Positions 1 to 12,424 are shown, numbered from the stretch's first letter. The stretch is 64,000 nucleotides of DNA from Ancylostoma caninum (GCA_037903475.1 JBAJFG010000196.1:62001-126000); one strand, 5' to 3'. Translations and numbers: made by a program. The notes: generated by a model not told the origin, from the letters alone.

Positions 1-2250
1 CAGCGAATCGAATGACTCCCTCACAGTTCTATGTAGAAACAAGAATCGGTCAAGAATATATATCAAAGAAGAAAATCAGAAACGTTCTATCATCAACAGA
101 ACGGGTTAACTAAAAATTCAATTTATATCATTTCAAGCTATTCCACGGGAAACGTGGCGCTCTGGCTCGGGGGAGTTTTTTTTCCAGAGTGTAACTATTC
201 CAGAGGTAACGTGGCGCACGGGTCCGGTGCAGAGCGCCGCGAAGCGATGGAGTAAAACTAACTCTTACTCTGGGGAGTAAGAAGTTGAGACGTTTGTAGA
301 CTACATTAAAGTACATGCTAGCTACAACAAAGTTGCAACCCCCATTGCTCACGCCGCCTTCTCCAAATCTATCAAAATCATGCTGAAATAGTCCAAGATT
401 CCTTGATTACTGCAATATTTCAGAAATTTCATCTCACTGATGTGCACTATTGACTGCATCGCTATCAGATGGAATATTTGGAGTCTTCAAGAGGGCTTGG
501 GATGTGTACAAACCGAATTCGTTTAGCCAAAGCTACATTACCAACAGGAGCAACGTTGTCTTCTAAACGGAGGTGACAGAGAGCTGGGCGACAAAAACAC
601 CTATAGATGGTCACGGCTAAGCTGACCTCAAGAAAACCTGATAGATGTTAACAAATCATCTGCGCACACACATTTCCTAGTAAACATGGGTTGGGAATGC
701 TGCATGGAACCCAATTCGTGTTGAGGTCGCGCAAACCACACCTCGTTCTGCGAGACATTGCTGGTACTACCAAACGACAGATTTCGACCTCTGTGAATGA
801 AACGTTTCCTAAAATGGTCCACGAAGTGGAGAATCTTCTGTTCTGCATGGATTATGGACTATAAACGAAAAGTTGTATTTTTTAAATTGGTCACTACTGT
901 TTCTTACTGGCTGCTGCTGCATGGATAATGTTCGCTGTGTTACCTGAAACCTGTGAAAAAATGTTGAGGATTCTATCTCGAAATTCGAGCAGTAGAATAA
1001 ATGTAAAATTACGAATAATCCAGTAATTCTATGCAAGCATTACATTTTATGGTTAAAACGCACTATGTTCAATTCATGAGCGCCCTTGTCGCAGGAACTT
1101 GCTGCATGGATGCAACCATCAATTTCGACTCAGGATGTGTGCGCGCGCTGCAAGTCATTCCCTCACAAATTCTCAGATGGTGGTTTTTGTGGTGCTTTTC
1201 TGGAGATTCACAATTTCCCACGCGTTCTTAGGAATTCCTTTCAGACCTAACCGTTCCTAACCCCTAACCCTTACAAACTCACTCTGTTCAAGCAGAGATT
1301 TGCACTTGGCATCAGATGTAGCCTTCCTATGAGCTTTCTCGCAGGTCTTGGCAAATCTCCTAGCATTCTACTGTTCACTGCCCCATCTTCTGTGTGTTTG
1401 AGCCATGCAAGGAAAGTCTCCGACCACTTATTCCTCCATCGTCCGCTTGTAAAACAACGGTTCCCCACTCTTCGGTTCCCGGAAAACGGAGAAATGTTAA
1501 TAGATGCACCGCGTTGGAATCGGAGGCATCAAGCTGATTGAAACGGTTATGATTCATTCAAGTATGCGGCTGAAGGGGACATTTCAAGGACAGCAGGCTT
1601 CACTCTTCCCATTTGAGCACTCGAAATTCCATGCCCTTAGGCTGGCAAGACGTAATCTTTCATTTTATCCTTGCTTTATACGCAATAGTTCTAGCACATT
1701 TTTGGCTTTCCACTGTCAAGATGAGCTTACCGGAGCCAGCACGTTGCCGACGGAAATTTTCAAGTATTAGTTTAGAAACGCAAGACCGTACATCTTTTAT
1801 ATTTTGGAGATAGCTCATCTCCATTCAAGTTTGCTAATTCAAGAACATTCTAGAACCTAGTCTCTGTCGAGTCGAATAACCTTTTTCTATGCATTCGTTA
1901 CAATAACGTCGAGGACGGTGATCTACGGGTAATCCAGTGGTAGCGAAAGCAATTCAGTCGCCTCCAAAGTCATCATCAGCATGCCTTTGTTTCCCTCATC
2001 ATGTAGAAGGAGCCCAGCAACTGCTACCTAAGCTTTGAAATTTTACGAATTATAGCGGAGGTCTGTCGCGGAATTCCCGAGTGTATCAGTTTGCATTCGG
2101 CTTTGAAAGTGAATCTAATACTCTCAATGAAACCCTATACAGGAATGAAAAACGGTCTTAACCATAGGACTCTGTTACTGTATTCGCGTTGTTTTCTGCG
2201 GCACTTCTAATAATAAGATTTCTCTCGTCCAGTCAGTGCGTATATAATAT
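1..2250. other. No gene recognised
   Basis: The frames are short and overlap on both strands, with no recognisable domain, splice pattern or repeat. A short run of CCTAAC-like units near 1250-1270 is too short and irregular to be telomeric. Confidence 0.5.
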
Positions 2251-2300
2251 GTATGTATGTATGTATGTACAGTGGCGGCCACATATTTGGTACACCCACG
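2251..2300. repeat. Short GTAT microsatellite followed by a Tc1-like end
   Basis: About four GTAT units are followed at 2269 by TACAGTGGCGGCCACATATT. This resembles the outer end of Tc1-like transposons (TA, then CAGTGG). I found no matching inverted end downstream, so at most this is a solo or truncated terminus. Confidence 0.3.
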
Positions 2301-2654
2301 ATTTCGGACTACAGAATTTCTTGCATATCTCAGCCCAAGGAAGAGCAATCAAAACCAAGTTCCAGTATGTGTTGGGGCTCTATGATTAGCTTCCTTCCTG
2401 TTGCTCATCACGTGTAAAGATTCACTTACAACTTGATTAAAAAATAGAACTCTAATTTCGTTGTTCGTTTTTCTTCTCAAACTAGGTATAAATGTTTTGT
2501 GTCCACCTGTGCTAGGAAGTGAAGTGATGATTTAAATTGAGCACTCTCCTCTTCAACTGCTTGCTATCAGAGATATTCGCGCACTCTCCGTACCAGTTGG
2601 AGCAAGAGACAGGAACAAAATGCCAAATTTGTCAAAAACTCCATTTTGCAGCAG

Positions 2655-3600
2655 AGCTGTGGAAGGCACGATAGTGGAATCCCGTTGACTGGCTGACTGG
2701 CTGATGAAGTTTTTCAATCAGGTCATCGCGGAGAAGAGGACGCCTTCGGACTGGCAGCGAAGAACGACAGTCCCGATTTGCAAAGGGAAGGGTAATCCAG
2801 CTGGTTGTGTGAACTATCGCCCGATTCGTTCGTTGTCCCACACTACGAAAATATCCGAGCGCATCGTTGACACCCATATTCGCAACATCATATGGCTTAG
2901 CATCAACTAGTGTGGTTTTGTAGCCAGCTGCGGCACCACGGATGCTATCCACTTCGTTTGGCTCCTTAGCGAGAAGCAACGTGAAAAGCGAAAACCGTTA
3001 CATTTCGCTTTCCTCAAGTTGGAGAAGGCTTTCCACACGACTTTGGTACGCGCTGCGACGGCACGCCTCCCCAAAGAGCTCACTGAGTGTGTGCGGATCC
3101 TCTACGAGTACCCTAGGAGTCGAGTGAAGGCGACCTCCGGTACATCAGCAGAATTTCCTATTTCCGTCGGCGTGCACCAAGATTCGGCTCTATCTCCGCT
3201 TCTATTCGTCATCGTCACGGACGTCGTCACACGAGACTTGCAGAAACCTGTACCTTGGACGCTTTTGTTCGCTGATAACGTGTTCTGGCCTCCGAGCACA
3301 AGCATGAGCTAGAGCAGCAAACGCAAGCATGGTGTGAGTCTCAATGTCAAGAGAACTGAGTACTTAACAATGGACCTGCATGAGGGCGGCACCATCAAGG
3401 TTGATGTCACCGATCTCACGAGGACCGATGCATTCAAATATCTCGGCTCAGCGGTTTCATCTGACCGTAACCTCACACATGAAGTCGTAGCGAATGTAAA
3501 CGCCGCATGGATGAAGTAGCGTTCAATGGCTGGTTCAATGCGACAAGAACATCCTGGAGCGTCTTAAATCGAAAATCTATCGAGGGGCAAAATGGCGTCA
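2655..3600 (+). pseudogene. Decayed RTE-type LINE reverse transcriptase fragment
   Basis: This is the reverse-transcriptase core of a non-LTR retrotransposon, readable across several frames. In order it shows TVPICKGKGNPAGCVNYRPI (fingers), CGFVASCGTTDAIH, LKLEKAFH, VGVHQDSALSPLLF, WTLLFADN, then the thumb and post-RT signatures LNVKRTEYLT, DAFKYLGSAVSS, NAAWMK and ERLKSKIYR. Stop codons interrupt it near 2909, 3310 and 3517, and there is a frameshift near 2690. Both catalytic blocks are damaged: the usual LDLEKAFD reads LKLEKAFH, and the usual YADD reads FADN. There is no endonuclease upstream, so the copy is 5'-truncated. The class assignment rests on remembered family signatures. A gene function can be excluded with good confidence. 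Confidence 0.9.
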
Positions 3601-3660
3601 AGGGATCACTAGAGCGGACCCCGCCTCCGAAGGGACAAACGCTGAAGAAGAAGTACATGT

Positions 3661-5329
3661 AGATGTAAGAGTGCGACGAAAGTATTTTCAAAAGTATTGC
3701 ATTTTGAGCTTTAAACGCGAAGAATGAGCGTAGTTCCATTGAGAAACACATTGTTGATTAATAGAGTAGGAGTAAGGAAGAGAACACTATGCCGTATCAT
3801 ATTCTCGACTATTGTCCTGATGGCTCTTTCCAAGCTTGAAATACCGATTTTATATTTTCATCAGTTAATCGCTCGAAATTGGCAGCGTGCTAAATACAAC
3901 CGCGGCCAAAAAGATATGATCAGCGCCATTTCGACAAGAAAATTTTTTTGCTATGACTACTTCTGGATTGAGCTTTCCAGACGGAATTTGGATATATGTT
4001 AGAGCTCTATAGATGCTTCCTATCGTCGGCTTATCTGGACAAAAACTGAACTTTATTGGCTTTATCAACCCTAAATATCAATATCCGCTTCCTTTGATTT
4101 CGTCCAATATCACTACCACCTCCCGAGAAAGATGAAGAGCTTATACAGATTAGGTACATAAATGGCTATTTTTTAAAACCGGATGTCATTGCTGCACTTT
4201 CTTTTGCTGCTCAAATGCGTGGACCAAAAATAACTGTTCGGATTTAACAAAAAAATCCGTTCTATTGTATTCAAAGAATATTGGCTGCGTTACAGTTCCT
4301 ATTTCAATGTCAGAATAGTTGTTAGTAGTAGATATTATAGGAATATCCTCCGTCGGAAAGGGTGTTCAAGATTATTGAAAACTCTTTTTTTCTCTCACTT
4401 TTTTGGACTTTTTGGTAAGCTCACTTTTCCATGTAAAGAGAAGAACTACAGAACACGACTACGACAGCAAATTACTCACTCAAGATACAATTCAGAATAG
4501 CTCCTCTGCGAATCGGAATGAGGCGATACAAATGAGGAACCATCATGTGAGTGAAAATGGTGAATTCGACTTGGAACGCGATAGTTCCGTTTGAAAGCAG
4601 TTTGCGTCAAACTTATGCAGCGCAAAGAAAGAGTACTTCAACTCTCATCATTTCCTTAAATTTCGGCCAAATAGCTAAATCCCAAGTTTGGTTATAATGA
4701 AAAGATCCACCTTCAACATGCCACTGATCATACCTTTTGACCGCGAGTGTATGTGATCGCCACTGTATGTGAGTGTGTGCATGTGTGGCACATGGCAGCG
4801 AGAGCGAGCAACGTAACGCAGTAAATATTCGAGTAAATGTTCGATCGCGAAGAAGTTGGAAACTTGAACATTAGCGCAAGAAAGCTTGACAGTTTTCTTA
4901 GCTCCCCTCCACTTCAGTGAGGCTTTCTTTTGTTTCAACACTCAATTTCTGGACTCACTAGAAATCGAATATTTATTCTAATTTCTACTTTAACGCGTTA
5001 TTCGGTCCTAGGATACTGGTTATCTTCTATACTTCTTGCTTATGTCTCAGCCGCATCTTTTCCTCTAACGACCTTGGTACATTCGTACGGCTGCATGACA
5101 AGAGAGTGCAGGAGGAAACTTAGAGCAAAATTTTTTTTAGTTTTCGTTTGAAACGAAAACTAAAATCTAAATAGATATATTTAAAGCAGTTCAAAATTCT
5201 TCATAGAGTGAATCAAAGAGGCTGGTTAGATCAGACATGTCTCAAACTGCAGAAGCTATGCCTAAATTAGCTGCGCTGACAACGAATCACAAAAGCAATC
5301 GCTGTTCTATTGTGAATTGATCACCTTGA
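3661..5329. other. No gene recognised; contains one small palindrome
   Basis: I see no domain-bearing frame here. A near-perfect 31-bp palindrome lies at 5135-5165, with 15-bp arms around TTTTAGTTTTCGTTT and one central base. Confidence 0.5.
5135..5165. repeat. 31-bp palindrome
   Basis: The arm TTTTAGTTTTCGTTT and its exact reverse complement are separated by a single G. It could form a small cruciform or be a terminal scar of a deleted element. No duplication was identified. Confidence 0.6.
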
Positions 5330-6120
5330 TCACCTTGACTCCCGTTGATCTTCGGGTATACCGAGCGGGTGCCAGCAATCCTTCCATTTGTCCGTCTCGC
5401 GAGCCAGAGTTGTCCAGTGGATTCTGTCCGTCCGAGGGACACGGAGAGCATCGTATCTATCCTTGAAGGGCTTCGTGAAGAAGTCTGACCATCGGATCGG
5501 TGGTCTTCCAGTCGTGCGCTTAACGTCCCGTGGAGTCCAGTCGCTGACGGTTCTTGTCCAACGGTTGTCGTTAAAACGCATCACGTGTCCGGCCCACCTA
5601 ATCTTACTCAACTTGGCGTAAGCGGCAGCGTCCCTGATCTTCGATTGTTGACGAAGGGTGGAGCTCCGTATTCCAGCCCTCACTTGCGTGAGGCGGGTTA
5701 TTCCTAGCATCACCCTCTCGATGGAGCGTTCGACGACGCTGACCGCATTCTCATCCTGCTTGCGCAACGCCCAGGTTTCTGAGGCGTAGGTCAAAGCAAG
5801 GAGAACGGTTGTGTTGAAGAGGTGGGCACGGAGCCTGGTGTTCTTCGTCTTCTTCACTGCGTCCTCGATGCTCTTGTAGGCTCCCCAAGCCGCTCATTTC
5901 CTCCTGCCCAGCTCTGGAGCGAGGTCGTTCATCATGTTGACTTCCCGACCTAGGTATACGTAGCTGGAGCATTCGGATATGGTCGTTCCGTTGAGCGAGA
6001 ATGGGGCATCCGGGACCCATCCGTTTTTCATGAACATCGTCTTCGTCAGATTCAGCTGGAGACCAATCTTTCCACACGCGTCCTCGAAGTCGGCCAGCAT
6101 CTGTTCCGCTTCGCTACAAT
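5330..6120 (-). pseudogene. RTE-type LINE RT C-terminal region, 5'-truncated
   Basis: This is the C-terminal third of a LINE reverse transcriptase. On the minus strand it runs from about SEAEQMLADFEDACGKIGLQ through LNLTKTMF, SSYVYLGREVNMMNDLAPEL, LTYASETWALRK, KLSKIRWAGHVMRF and GRPPIRWSDFF to a stop codon at 5330. One in-frame stop near 5893 separates the thumb part from the last 175 codons, which are otherwise open. The RT catalytic motifs are absent: homology stops near 6120, where unrelated sequence begins, as expected for 5' truncation during target-primed insertion. The 175-codon open frame could be mis-annotated as a gene. It is a younger or better-preserved insertion than the copy at 2655-3600, because only one lesion is visible. 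Confidence 0.93.
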
Positions 6121-7318
6121 TTGCAGACACGCAAGCACACCCATGCACGCATGCATGAACATGTCCACGCGCTGACAGAAGGTATAGATCGTTCCGACAC
6201 TGCAGAGACAGGGAGTCTATCCCCTGAATCCACCCGCGTCTCAGGGCAGGCACAAGGTCGCGTTTGGTCCGCGATTAGCCCCCTATCCGCCACCTGGGGA
6301 CGCGCCACGTACCCTTTGTGAATTACCCTTATAAAACTGTGCGAGAAGCAGTGAAATCCGGAACTGCCTGATAACTCGTGCCTGCTGAGGCGAAAAACTC
6401 AGGAACACTATTGCGCTACTGGTCTGTGATTGGTCGATTCACAACTTTTCTAATCTTGAGTGGGACAGATGAGTGTTATCGGAACCCACAAACTGTGATA
6501 AGGTGGCCACCGATGTCATTCAGTGCGTCGGAGCTGAAGAAACAGCCTGAACCTGAGAAGCGCAAGAGCTCGGCGAAGAGGTCACCCATGGCGGTTGCGA
6601 TTTTCGAGCAGCACGAGGCAGAATGCATACTATATCCATACCTTACACAAAAAAAAACTCCGCACAGTGCGGCGCTTTTTATCTGTCCGTCATTTTTAGG
6701 TCAGTGTATCATTTTTATTTTTTGATTTCTGAATGCTATATGAAAGCTGCAGAAACATGTCAGTCGAAGCTCTTCGGTCCTGATGTGTTTGGCTTAGGGC
6801 TGACAGTTATAACTTAACAACTGATTCGGGGGATTCTCTGGTGTTGTTGACGTTAACCGGATATCGCGAAATATAACTCAATGGAAAAAAAATGAGGTAG
6901 AGGATGCGACATACTTAAGAGGCTCACGATAGAGCTTCTCAAACCATGTTCGAATTTCTTAGCCTGTGTTATGCATGTGAAAAAAAATGCTAGTTCACTT
7001 TTCTGAGTTACTGAGACTCTTTTCCGATGTCTTTATTCTTGTTAGCTTTCGGCATATATAATGACTTAGTCAGACCTTAACATTCAGAACGATTGCAAAA
7101 TTACTAGATACAGAGACGAACAATCAAATTAGCAACAATACCGTGAGGCAAGACGTTGGTGATGACTCTAGCTACCAACACAGTACTGTAATCTATAGAA
7201 TGGAATCTCACTTAGAACGGAAGAAGAGAGTGTGAGACAAAGAAGGACCTCACCCCTTTTTTGGTCGCAGCAATAGAGGTACTGAACCAGAGCGCCTTAA
7301 AAAGTAAGGAAGATCTAA
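6121..7318. other. No gene recognised
   Basis: This is flanking sequence between a LINE fragment and a PLE fragment. It has short A-runs and no coherent coding frame or inverted repeat. Confidence 0.5.
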
Positions 7319-8016
7319 TCATTTGATCAACCTCAATATCTCCTTCAGCTCATCCCTGTTGTTTATCTCTGGTTCGTGCCTTCTGATTTCTCTAGCTTTC
7401 ACTATTTTTCTCTCCAAAGTTTTAGTTAGATGACGATGCAACACTGGGACAGTGAACACTGATGGTTGCTGAGTCGCGTGTCTGAGGGTCTGGTGTCGCG
7501 AAAAGCTTTCCTTTGGGTAGGAAGCCGGTTGTGAAAGCGCTCTTCTATGCTCGTCCAACTTTTTGCGCAGTGGCTTCATTGTCTCACCGATATACTTTTC
7601 GCCACATCCACTGCATATAATCATGTACACAGTGCCTCGCAGCTCGCATATTTTCTCCGTAGAGCAATACCGGCAATTGTTTTCATGGCATCTGCTTTCG
7701 TATATGCGAATGGAGGTGAGAAAGTCTTCCAAGGTCGGGGGTGGAAGGAACACAAGTCTGATCGGCAACCGGGAATCCTTCACCGCTTGATTACCTTTCG
7801 TGCCAAACTGTCCCTCACATATGGAAGGGAAAGCGTTATTCCCCCATACTTGAATGTGGGAGCCAGGTATATGAAGGTTCCGCACAGTAGCCGTTCTCTT
7901 CGAGTATGCGAGCGACATTGCTTCAACTGTTGCATCCATTGTCGTGCATAGCTTGTCTTTTGTTCTGAAAAAGTTCGCACCATATTTGCCTTGATAAAAA
8001 TTGGGTGGGTAGCTAG
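7319..8016 (-). pseudogene. Penelope-like element ORF, GIY-YIG endonuclease end
   Basis: Reading on the minus strand, this is the C-terminal part of a Penelope-like retroelement polyprotein. A cysteine-rich linker (CHENNCRYCSTEKIC) precedes a GIY-YIG nuclease core. In that core VYMIICSGCGEKYIGET (about 7584-7640) supplies the paired GIY/YIG strands, and LRKKLDEHRRAL supplies the conserved arginine helix. A basic tail ends in LKEILRLIK and a stop at 7319. In PLEs this nuclease opens the target for reverse transcription. The frame is open back to 8016, where a transposon (8017-9907) interrupts it. Homologous frame resumes at 9916. Codons from 8017 to 8191 that stay open in this frame belong to the inserted repeat, not to the PLE. 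No RT domain is visible, so the copy is not autonomous. Confidence 0.88.
8009..8016. repeat. Target-site duplication (left)
   Basis: GTAGCTAG stands immediately before the TATACTTGCA terminus of the inserted element. An identical copy follows the other end at 9908-9915. An 8-bp duplication is characteristic of hAT transposases. Confidence 0.9.
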
Positions 8017-8027
8017 TATACTTGCAA

Positions 8028-8236
8028 CCGAATCGAATAATTATTCGGTTATTCGAATAAATTATTCGAATCGAATCATTCGAAAATTCGAATATTCGAA
8101 ATTTTCGTTTTTCGAATATATTCGAAATTCGAATATTCGAAAAAGTCAACTTTCGAATATATTCGATTATTCGAATATTCGAAACCCCCATTATTCGAAT
8201 GCGTAACCGAATACCGAATATTCGACCCGAATATTC
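8028..8236. repeat. Subterminal TTCGAA array (left)
   Basis: Overlapping ATTCGAATA and TTCGAAAA units at variable spacing, each self-complementary around TTCGAA. The array is inverted relative to the one at 9712-9889. It creates a spurious Phe/Ile/Arg/Ser-rich open frame on both strands. Confidence 0.9.
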
Positions 8237-9209
8237 GATATTCTAATCACACAAAATGGATCGGAGACGTTTACCTTGTGCTGGCTTAGTTTTGTATCGA
8301 AAAAAAGGCGTCCTAGTGTACAGAGTAGTCTAACAGCGATTTCCTTTCGGGGAAACAACTTGCAACACCCTTCAGTCGTCCATTACGCTCTAAATGAAGA
8401 GTTTGGACAGGATTATTGGATGTTGACATAAGTCCTTGCGCTTTTTTCCGGTCGCAGTTTTTTCCCGTACCATTACCACTCTTTCACAAAGTGCTTACAA
8501 TCTTACGAAAGCGCTTTTCTTTTTCTGCAATTCTGTTATCATGAGGTCTTCGAAAAATGTTAAATTGCCAAGTTTTCACGCTTAGGAAGGAAAATGCCAA
8601 ATTGAAAAACGGCATCATTTTCTCTCTAAATTTAATAGGAACAGATGCTGCGCCAACGCGTAGGTTCGCTGGAAACGTGAAAGAACACTATGAGCCAAGT
8701 TCTCGGAATGCAGCTTTGATGATCTTGGCCGAGTGGCACCAGAGGTTACCAACGGGTAGGATTTTTGTGCCGATCCGAATAGATTTTCTGAGTGGACGGC
8801 TGAAATACTCTATTTGTATAATACCTCTGAGGAGTGCGGTGCCCGCCTAGACCATGCAGTTCCTCTCAAGTTATCCCCACGCCTTCATGGAAGAAATTTG
8901 GCTGATCGTGATGGCTTCTCCGAGACAAATGTGGAGAAAAATATGTCTTTTGTTATGAGGCAGCCAATGAGTGACTGTTTCAAACACAACTCGCATAAGT
9001 AGTTTGAGTTTTGGTGGTCTTTTGAACTTTCTTACTGAATGCTAGGAGAAGCAGTGTCGATGAAGCTGTTTTTCATGCACTCAACGCTCAAACTCGTAGT
9101 GCCGAACCTCAAGCAAATTGTTTAAGAAGAGTCGGTTGTAACATTCTTGTAGAGCAAGACTAGCGCCTTCGAATCGTTATGTCTCATAGCCAAAAGGTGA
9201 AAAAAAAAC

Positions 9210-9409
9210 AGTGAGCGTCGATGGCAGTGCGTTTTTCGCGGATATGGCATGTCGAGCAGCCGCGTCGCCCGCGCTGCGCGAGTCGCCGCTATAGTGGCAA
9301 ATCAGAGTATTCATGGTAGTTTTTTAATCACATTTGATGTTAACTATCAAGAAAACTGGACCGCGTGCTTTCCGAGTGCGCGAAAAACGCACCGCCATCG
9401 ACGCTCACT
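9210..9409. mobile_element. 200-bp MITE with about 32-bp inverted ends
   Basis: The left end AGTGAGCGTCGATGGCAGTG and its inverted copy at 9378-9409 differ at about one position over roughly 32 bp. The interior is short, GC-rich on the left and non-coding. No convincing target duplication was read, so the superfamily is undetermined. It lies inside the larger hAT-like element, so it was either carried along or inserted later. Confidence 0.7.
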
Positions 9410-9711
9410 CTGAGCCGTGAAAACTGCAGCTGAAACAAAAATCGCAAAGACTTATAGCAACACCCAATACTTTGCCTTTGCTTTTCTTGATACTCAGTTT
9501 TTCTCATAATTTAATTTATGATTCGTCTTCTGGATTCATTTGCTTGGATTAGTTGAAGTCACTTGAAATTTTGGTTCTTGAATTGATTTGTATGGATTAC
9601 CTGATGGTCTCTTGCCGGTTTTTTGCGACAATAAATTTGAAGGTGGCAGCAAAAGGTGTTACGGATTACTAGAGTCTTCATTCTATCCAATATTTCAATC
9701 TAGGACCTTCA

Positions 9712-9889
9712 TTCGAATGATTTATTCGAATAATTATTCGAAATTCGAATATTCGAAAAACCCGATTTCCGAATATATTCGAAAATTCGAATATTCGAAA
9801 TATCCGTTTTTCGAATATATTCGAAATTCGAAAATTCGAAAAAGTCAATTTTCGAATATATTCGATTATTCGAATATTCGAAATTTTCC
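9712..9889. repeat. Subterminal TTCGAA array (right)
   Basis: Mirror image of the array at 8028-8236. ATTCGAATATTCGAA units are followed by the TGCAAGTATA terminus at 9898-9907. Confidence 0.9.
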
Positions 9890-9907
9890 CAAAAATGTGC
9901 AAGTATA

Positions 9908-9915
9908 GTAGCTAG
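9908..9915. repeat. Target-site duplication (right)
   Basis: GTAGCTAG, identical to 8009-8016, directly follows the TGCAAGTATA terminus. Confidence 0.9.
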
Positions 9916-9962
9916 TATTGATAACGTAAGATCTCTGAAAGTAATCTTTCGCAGTTTTCACC
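9916..9962 (-). pseudogene. Upstream continuation of the interrupted PLE frame
   Basis: Minus-strand codons reading NEVKTAKDYFQRSYVINT run directly into the target duplication. If the insert and one duplication copy are removed, this frame joins that of 7319-8008 without a shift. An in-frame stop (TAA) lies just upstream near 9965, so the PLE was already decayed or truncated here. Confidence 0.7.
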
Positions 9963-9965
9963 TCA

Positions 9966-12424
9966 TTTTTGTGTTACGCAACAAGGGTTACGCTCACTTC
10001 CGCATACAATAACATCCCAAGAAAAAATGAATTACTATTGTTGCGTAGATGCCTTCCCCATCAATCACTTTCAGCATTTGGAGAAATTCTTTGAACAACG
10101 ACGCACTTCGACATTTCGAATGAAAGGCACTGGCAGATGTGGTAGCACATGCACGTCGAAAATAATTTCACTCTTGCGCATACAATTGCTAAGCATCGTG
10201 CGTGTATTGAGATTTTCTGTTCGCAGTTCCTGGAGCCCTCCATTCCCTAGCCTCCGTCGCTGGCGAGCAGCAATTCGCGATGTCACCAACAGACAAGCGG
10301 AAATTAGCAGAGATATACATATACATATAGGCGAAGGGCAGGGTTTCTGAGCGTATTTTAAAGGCTGGTGCTGCTGTCCTTCGTGTGTTCCTCTGCTTCT
10401 CCTGGTGCCCCGAATCCCTCAAAAAAGATGTTGTTCCTTGTTGGAAGGGCTGGTGCACTACAGTCCTGGCATGTGGTTGTAGCCCGCAACCTGGTTGGCG
10501 ACTAGAACCAAATGACCACTTCATGACCGCATAACCAAGCGAAACCAAGATAGTATACCAACCTGTGCGCCCTGTGTCTCCTAGCATTCTGTGCAGTAAC
10601 CAATCACCCTAATCATAGTTGGCATGCTTTGTTATCAGTTCATGAATTCCAACCCAGCATCCAAGAAGTGAGCATCTAGAAAAGTAATCGTGAGCGGGTG
10701 ACAACTGTCTGACGGCACAGGGGTGTACAACTGGGAACGTAATCGAATGGTGGTTTGAAAATGAATGGGAGAAGTTTCTCTACTTCTTGGCCAACAAGGT
10801 GATTTGATTGCTAATCAGGGTCGGAGAAATATGCAAGTTGTTCCAAGCTTCACAGAGGTAAATAGAAGTACATCTGTAATGATAGCGCATACGTGTAGCA
10901 TTGAAAATTTGTGGAACGTACTACTCAAATTGCATGAATTGAAAAATGTCTGAATACGTGATTACGTACTTGTTCATATAATTATTGTAAGCGATGTTTG
11001 TTTTACTTTAAACAAGTAAGTGAAAGTGTTCGAAGAGAAGAGAAAAACGCACAGATGTTAACTCCTGTGCAGTTTTTGAATAAAGAGTCCCGAATTTGTG
11101 CAACTTTCCGAGCTCAGGTGAATCTTGGAAAGGGAGAACTTCGCAGAAGGTAGAGGAGGGGAACTCGTCCTATTGAGAACTAGAACTCCCTCAGAGTCGT
11201 CTCTTACACCTGGAAGTCCTTGTCATTACTAATGTAGGCTGTGATTAAAAATCGTGCGAAATTGTGCGAAAATCCCCTTTGCAAACTCATATGGCTCCCA
11301 CGAGAAGCAGTTATCATAGAATCTTATGAAATGTCAGGTCATAAAAACGCCACTTGCTTCCGTGCCATTGTGTTGTGGACCCCACCCTAAGTTCGTATGC
11401 GCGCGTTTGACACTCATGACCATCATGGAAGCTACTCATAATTATTATCAAACACATTGACCTAAGGATCCCTTCTGAAATAAGGATTAAGCCTTGAGAA
11501 TAGACTTGGAGCCATCAACAGATTTGAATCCTAGTTTTACAGCCAACATTCTTTTCGTTTCGTTCCAACGTTTAAACAGATGGACACGTTTTTTTTTCAC
11601 AGTTGTCGACATGACATCGTCTGCGGTAAGTGCTTCCAGACTGTTCCAGCTTAGATCCCGTCATCTTGCCTTATGTGAGATTTTGTCTCTGAATATTAGA
11701 AGCAGTCGTGCACTAACCACAAGCCCGTTCGATGTTTTTACTTCATAGCTAATTAACTTATCATTACTGTTTGAGAGTGTGACGAAGAAATTACCCAAGG
11801 TTTCTCATACTTTTTGTTTTTGTTCCCTAGAGATGTAGTGTAAAGAAGGAGGAATAAAGCTGCAGTAACAAGACTGCTGGCTCACATCTCGTAAGATGTT
11901 TCCATGGATATAGCACCATTGTCCATCCTCAAGAACACGTTCCGGAATTTCGAGACTTCACAATTTGTTAGCAGATACACCAAAAATAAAAACTACGGAG
12001 GCGCGGTGAGGATAAGAGGAAGAACACCGGAAATTAACAACGAGGAATAGCGGATAGATGTGTTGGCATGATCTCGCAGGAGCTCATCTTCACGTGTTCT
12101 CATTTGCTTGAATGCGGCTGCTGGCTGGCGCGCCTCTGCTCCAGTCCTGTTTTACCTCAATCCAATTATCTTGTTTTGCGTGCTCTACAGCGGCATTTTT
12201 ATTATATTTTACAATATCATATTAGGTATGTGAAAGTTTCCACTCTCTAGCGATAAGTAGTTATAATAGTTAGTTATCCTCGCAAATGCTTCGTAAGCAC
12301 TACTTAATTTTGTTGTTTTCATATTTGCCACTCATATCCTGCACATATTTGTTTTGATTTGCATCAACATCGTTCTGTTTTACAGCGATAATCAGATCGA
12401 ATTTGAAGCAAATAAGCATTATTT
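9966..12424. other. No gene recognised
   Basis: Frames of up to 132 codons occur (for example minus strand 10189-10587), but none carries a domain, and overlapping frames on both strands make coding unlikely. No clear inverted repeats were seen. Confidence 0.45.

Larger units (their letters stand above)
8017..9907. mobile_element. Non-autonomous hAT-like element with TTCGAA-rich ends
   Basis: The element is 1,891 bp long, with 10-bp terminal inverted repeats TATACTTGCA...TGCAAGTATA and a perfect 8-bp target duplication (GTAGCTAG). The subterminal regions (8028-8236 and 9712-9889) are dense, mutually inverted arrays of ATTCGAATATTCGAA-type units. They may serve as transposase-binding sites and would pair into a large stem. 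The interior shows no transposase frame; a frame at 8557-8850 matches no family I recognise. A separate 200-bp MITE sits inside (9210-9409). The element is inserted in the PLE frame. The superfamily call rests on duplication length and is inference, because these termini are not the classical CAGGG type. Confidence 0.82.

Noticed and set aside
1245..1270. Telomere-like CCTAAC words
   Set aside because: Only a few irregular units; nematode telomeres are TTAGGC arrays.
8017..8191. N-terminal extension of the 290-codon minus-strand frame
   Set aside because: These codons come from the TTCGAA array of the inserted element (Phe/Ile/Ser/Arg repeats). The real PLE frame continues beyond the insertion.
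10189..10587. 132-codon minus-strand frame
   Set aside because: Overlapped by other frames on both strands, with no domain or splice evidence.
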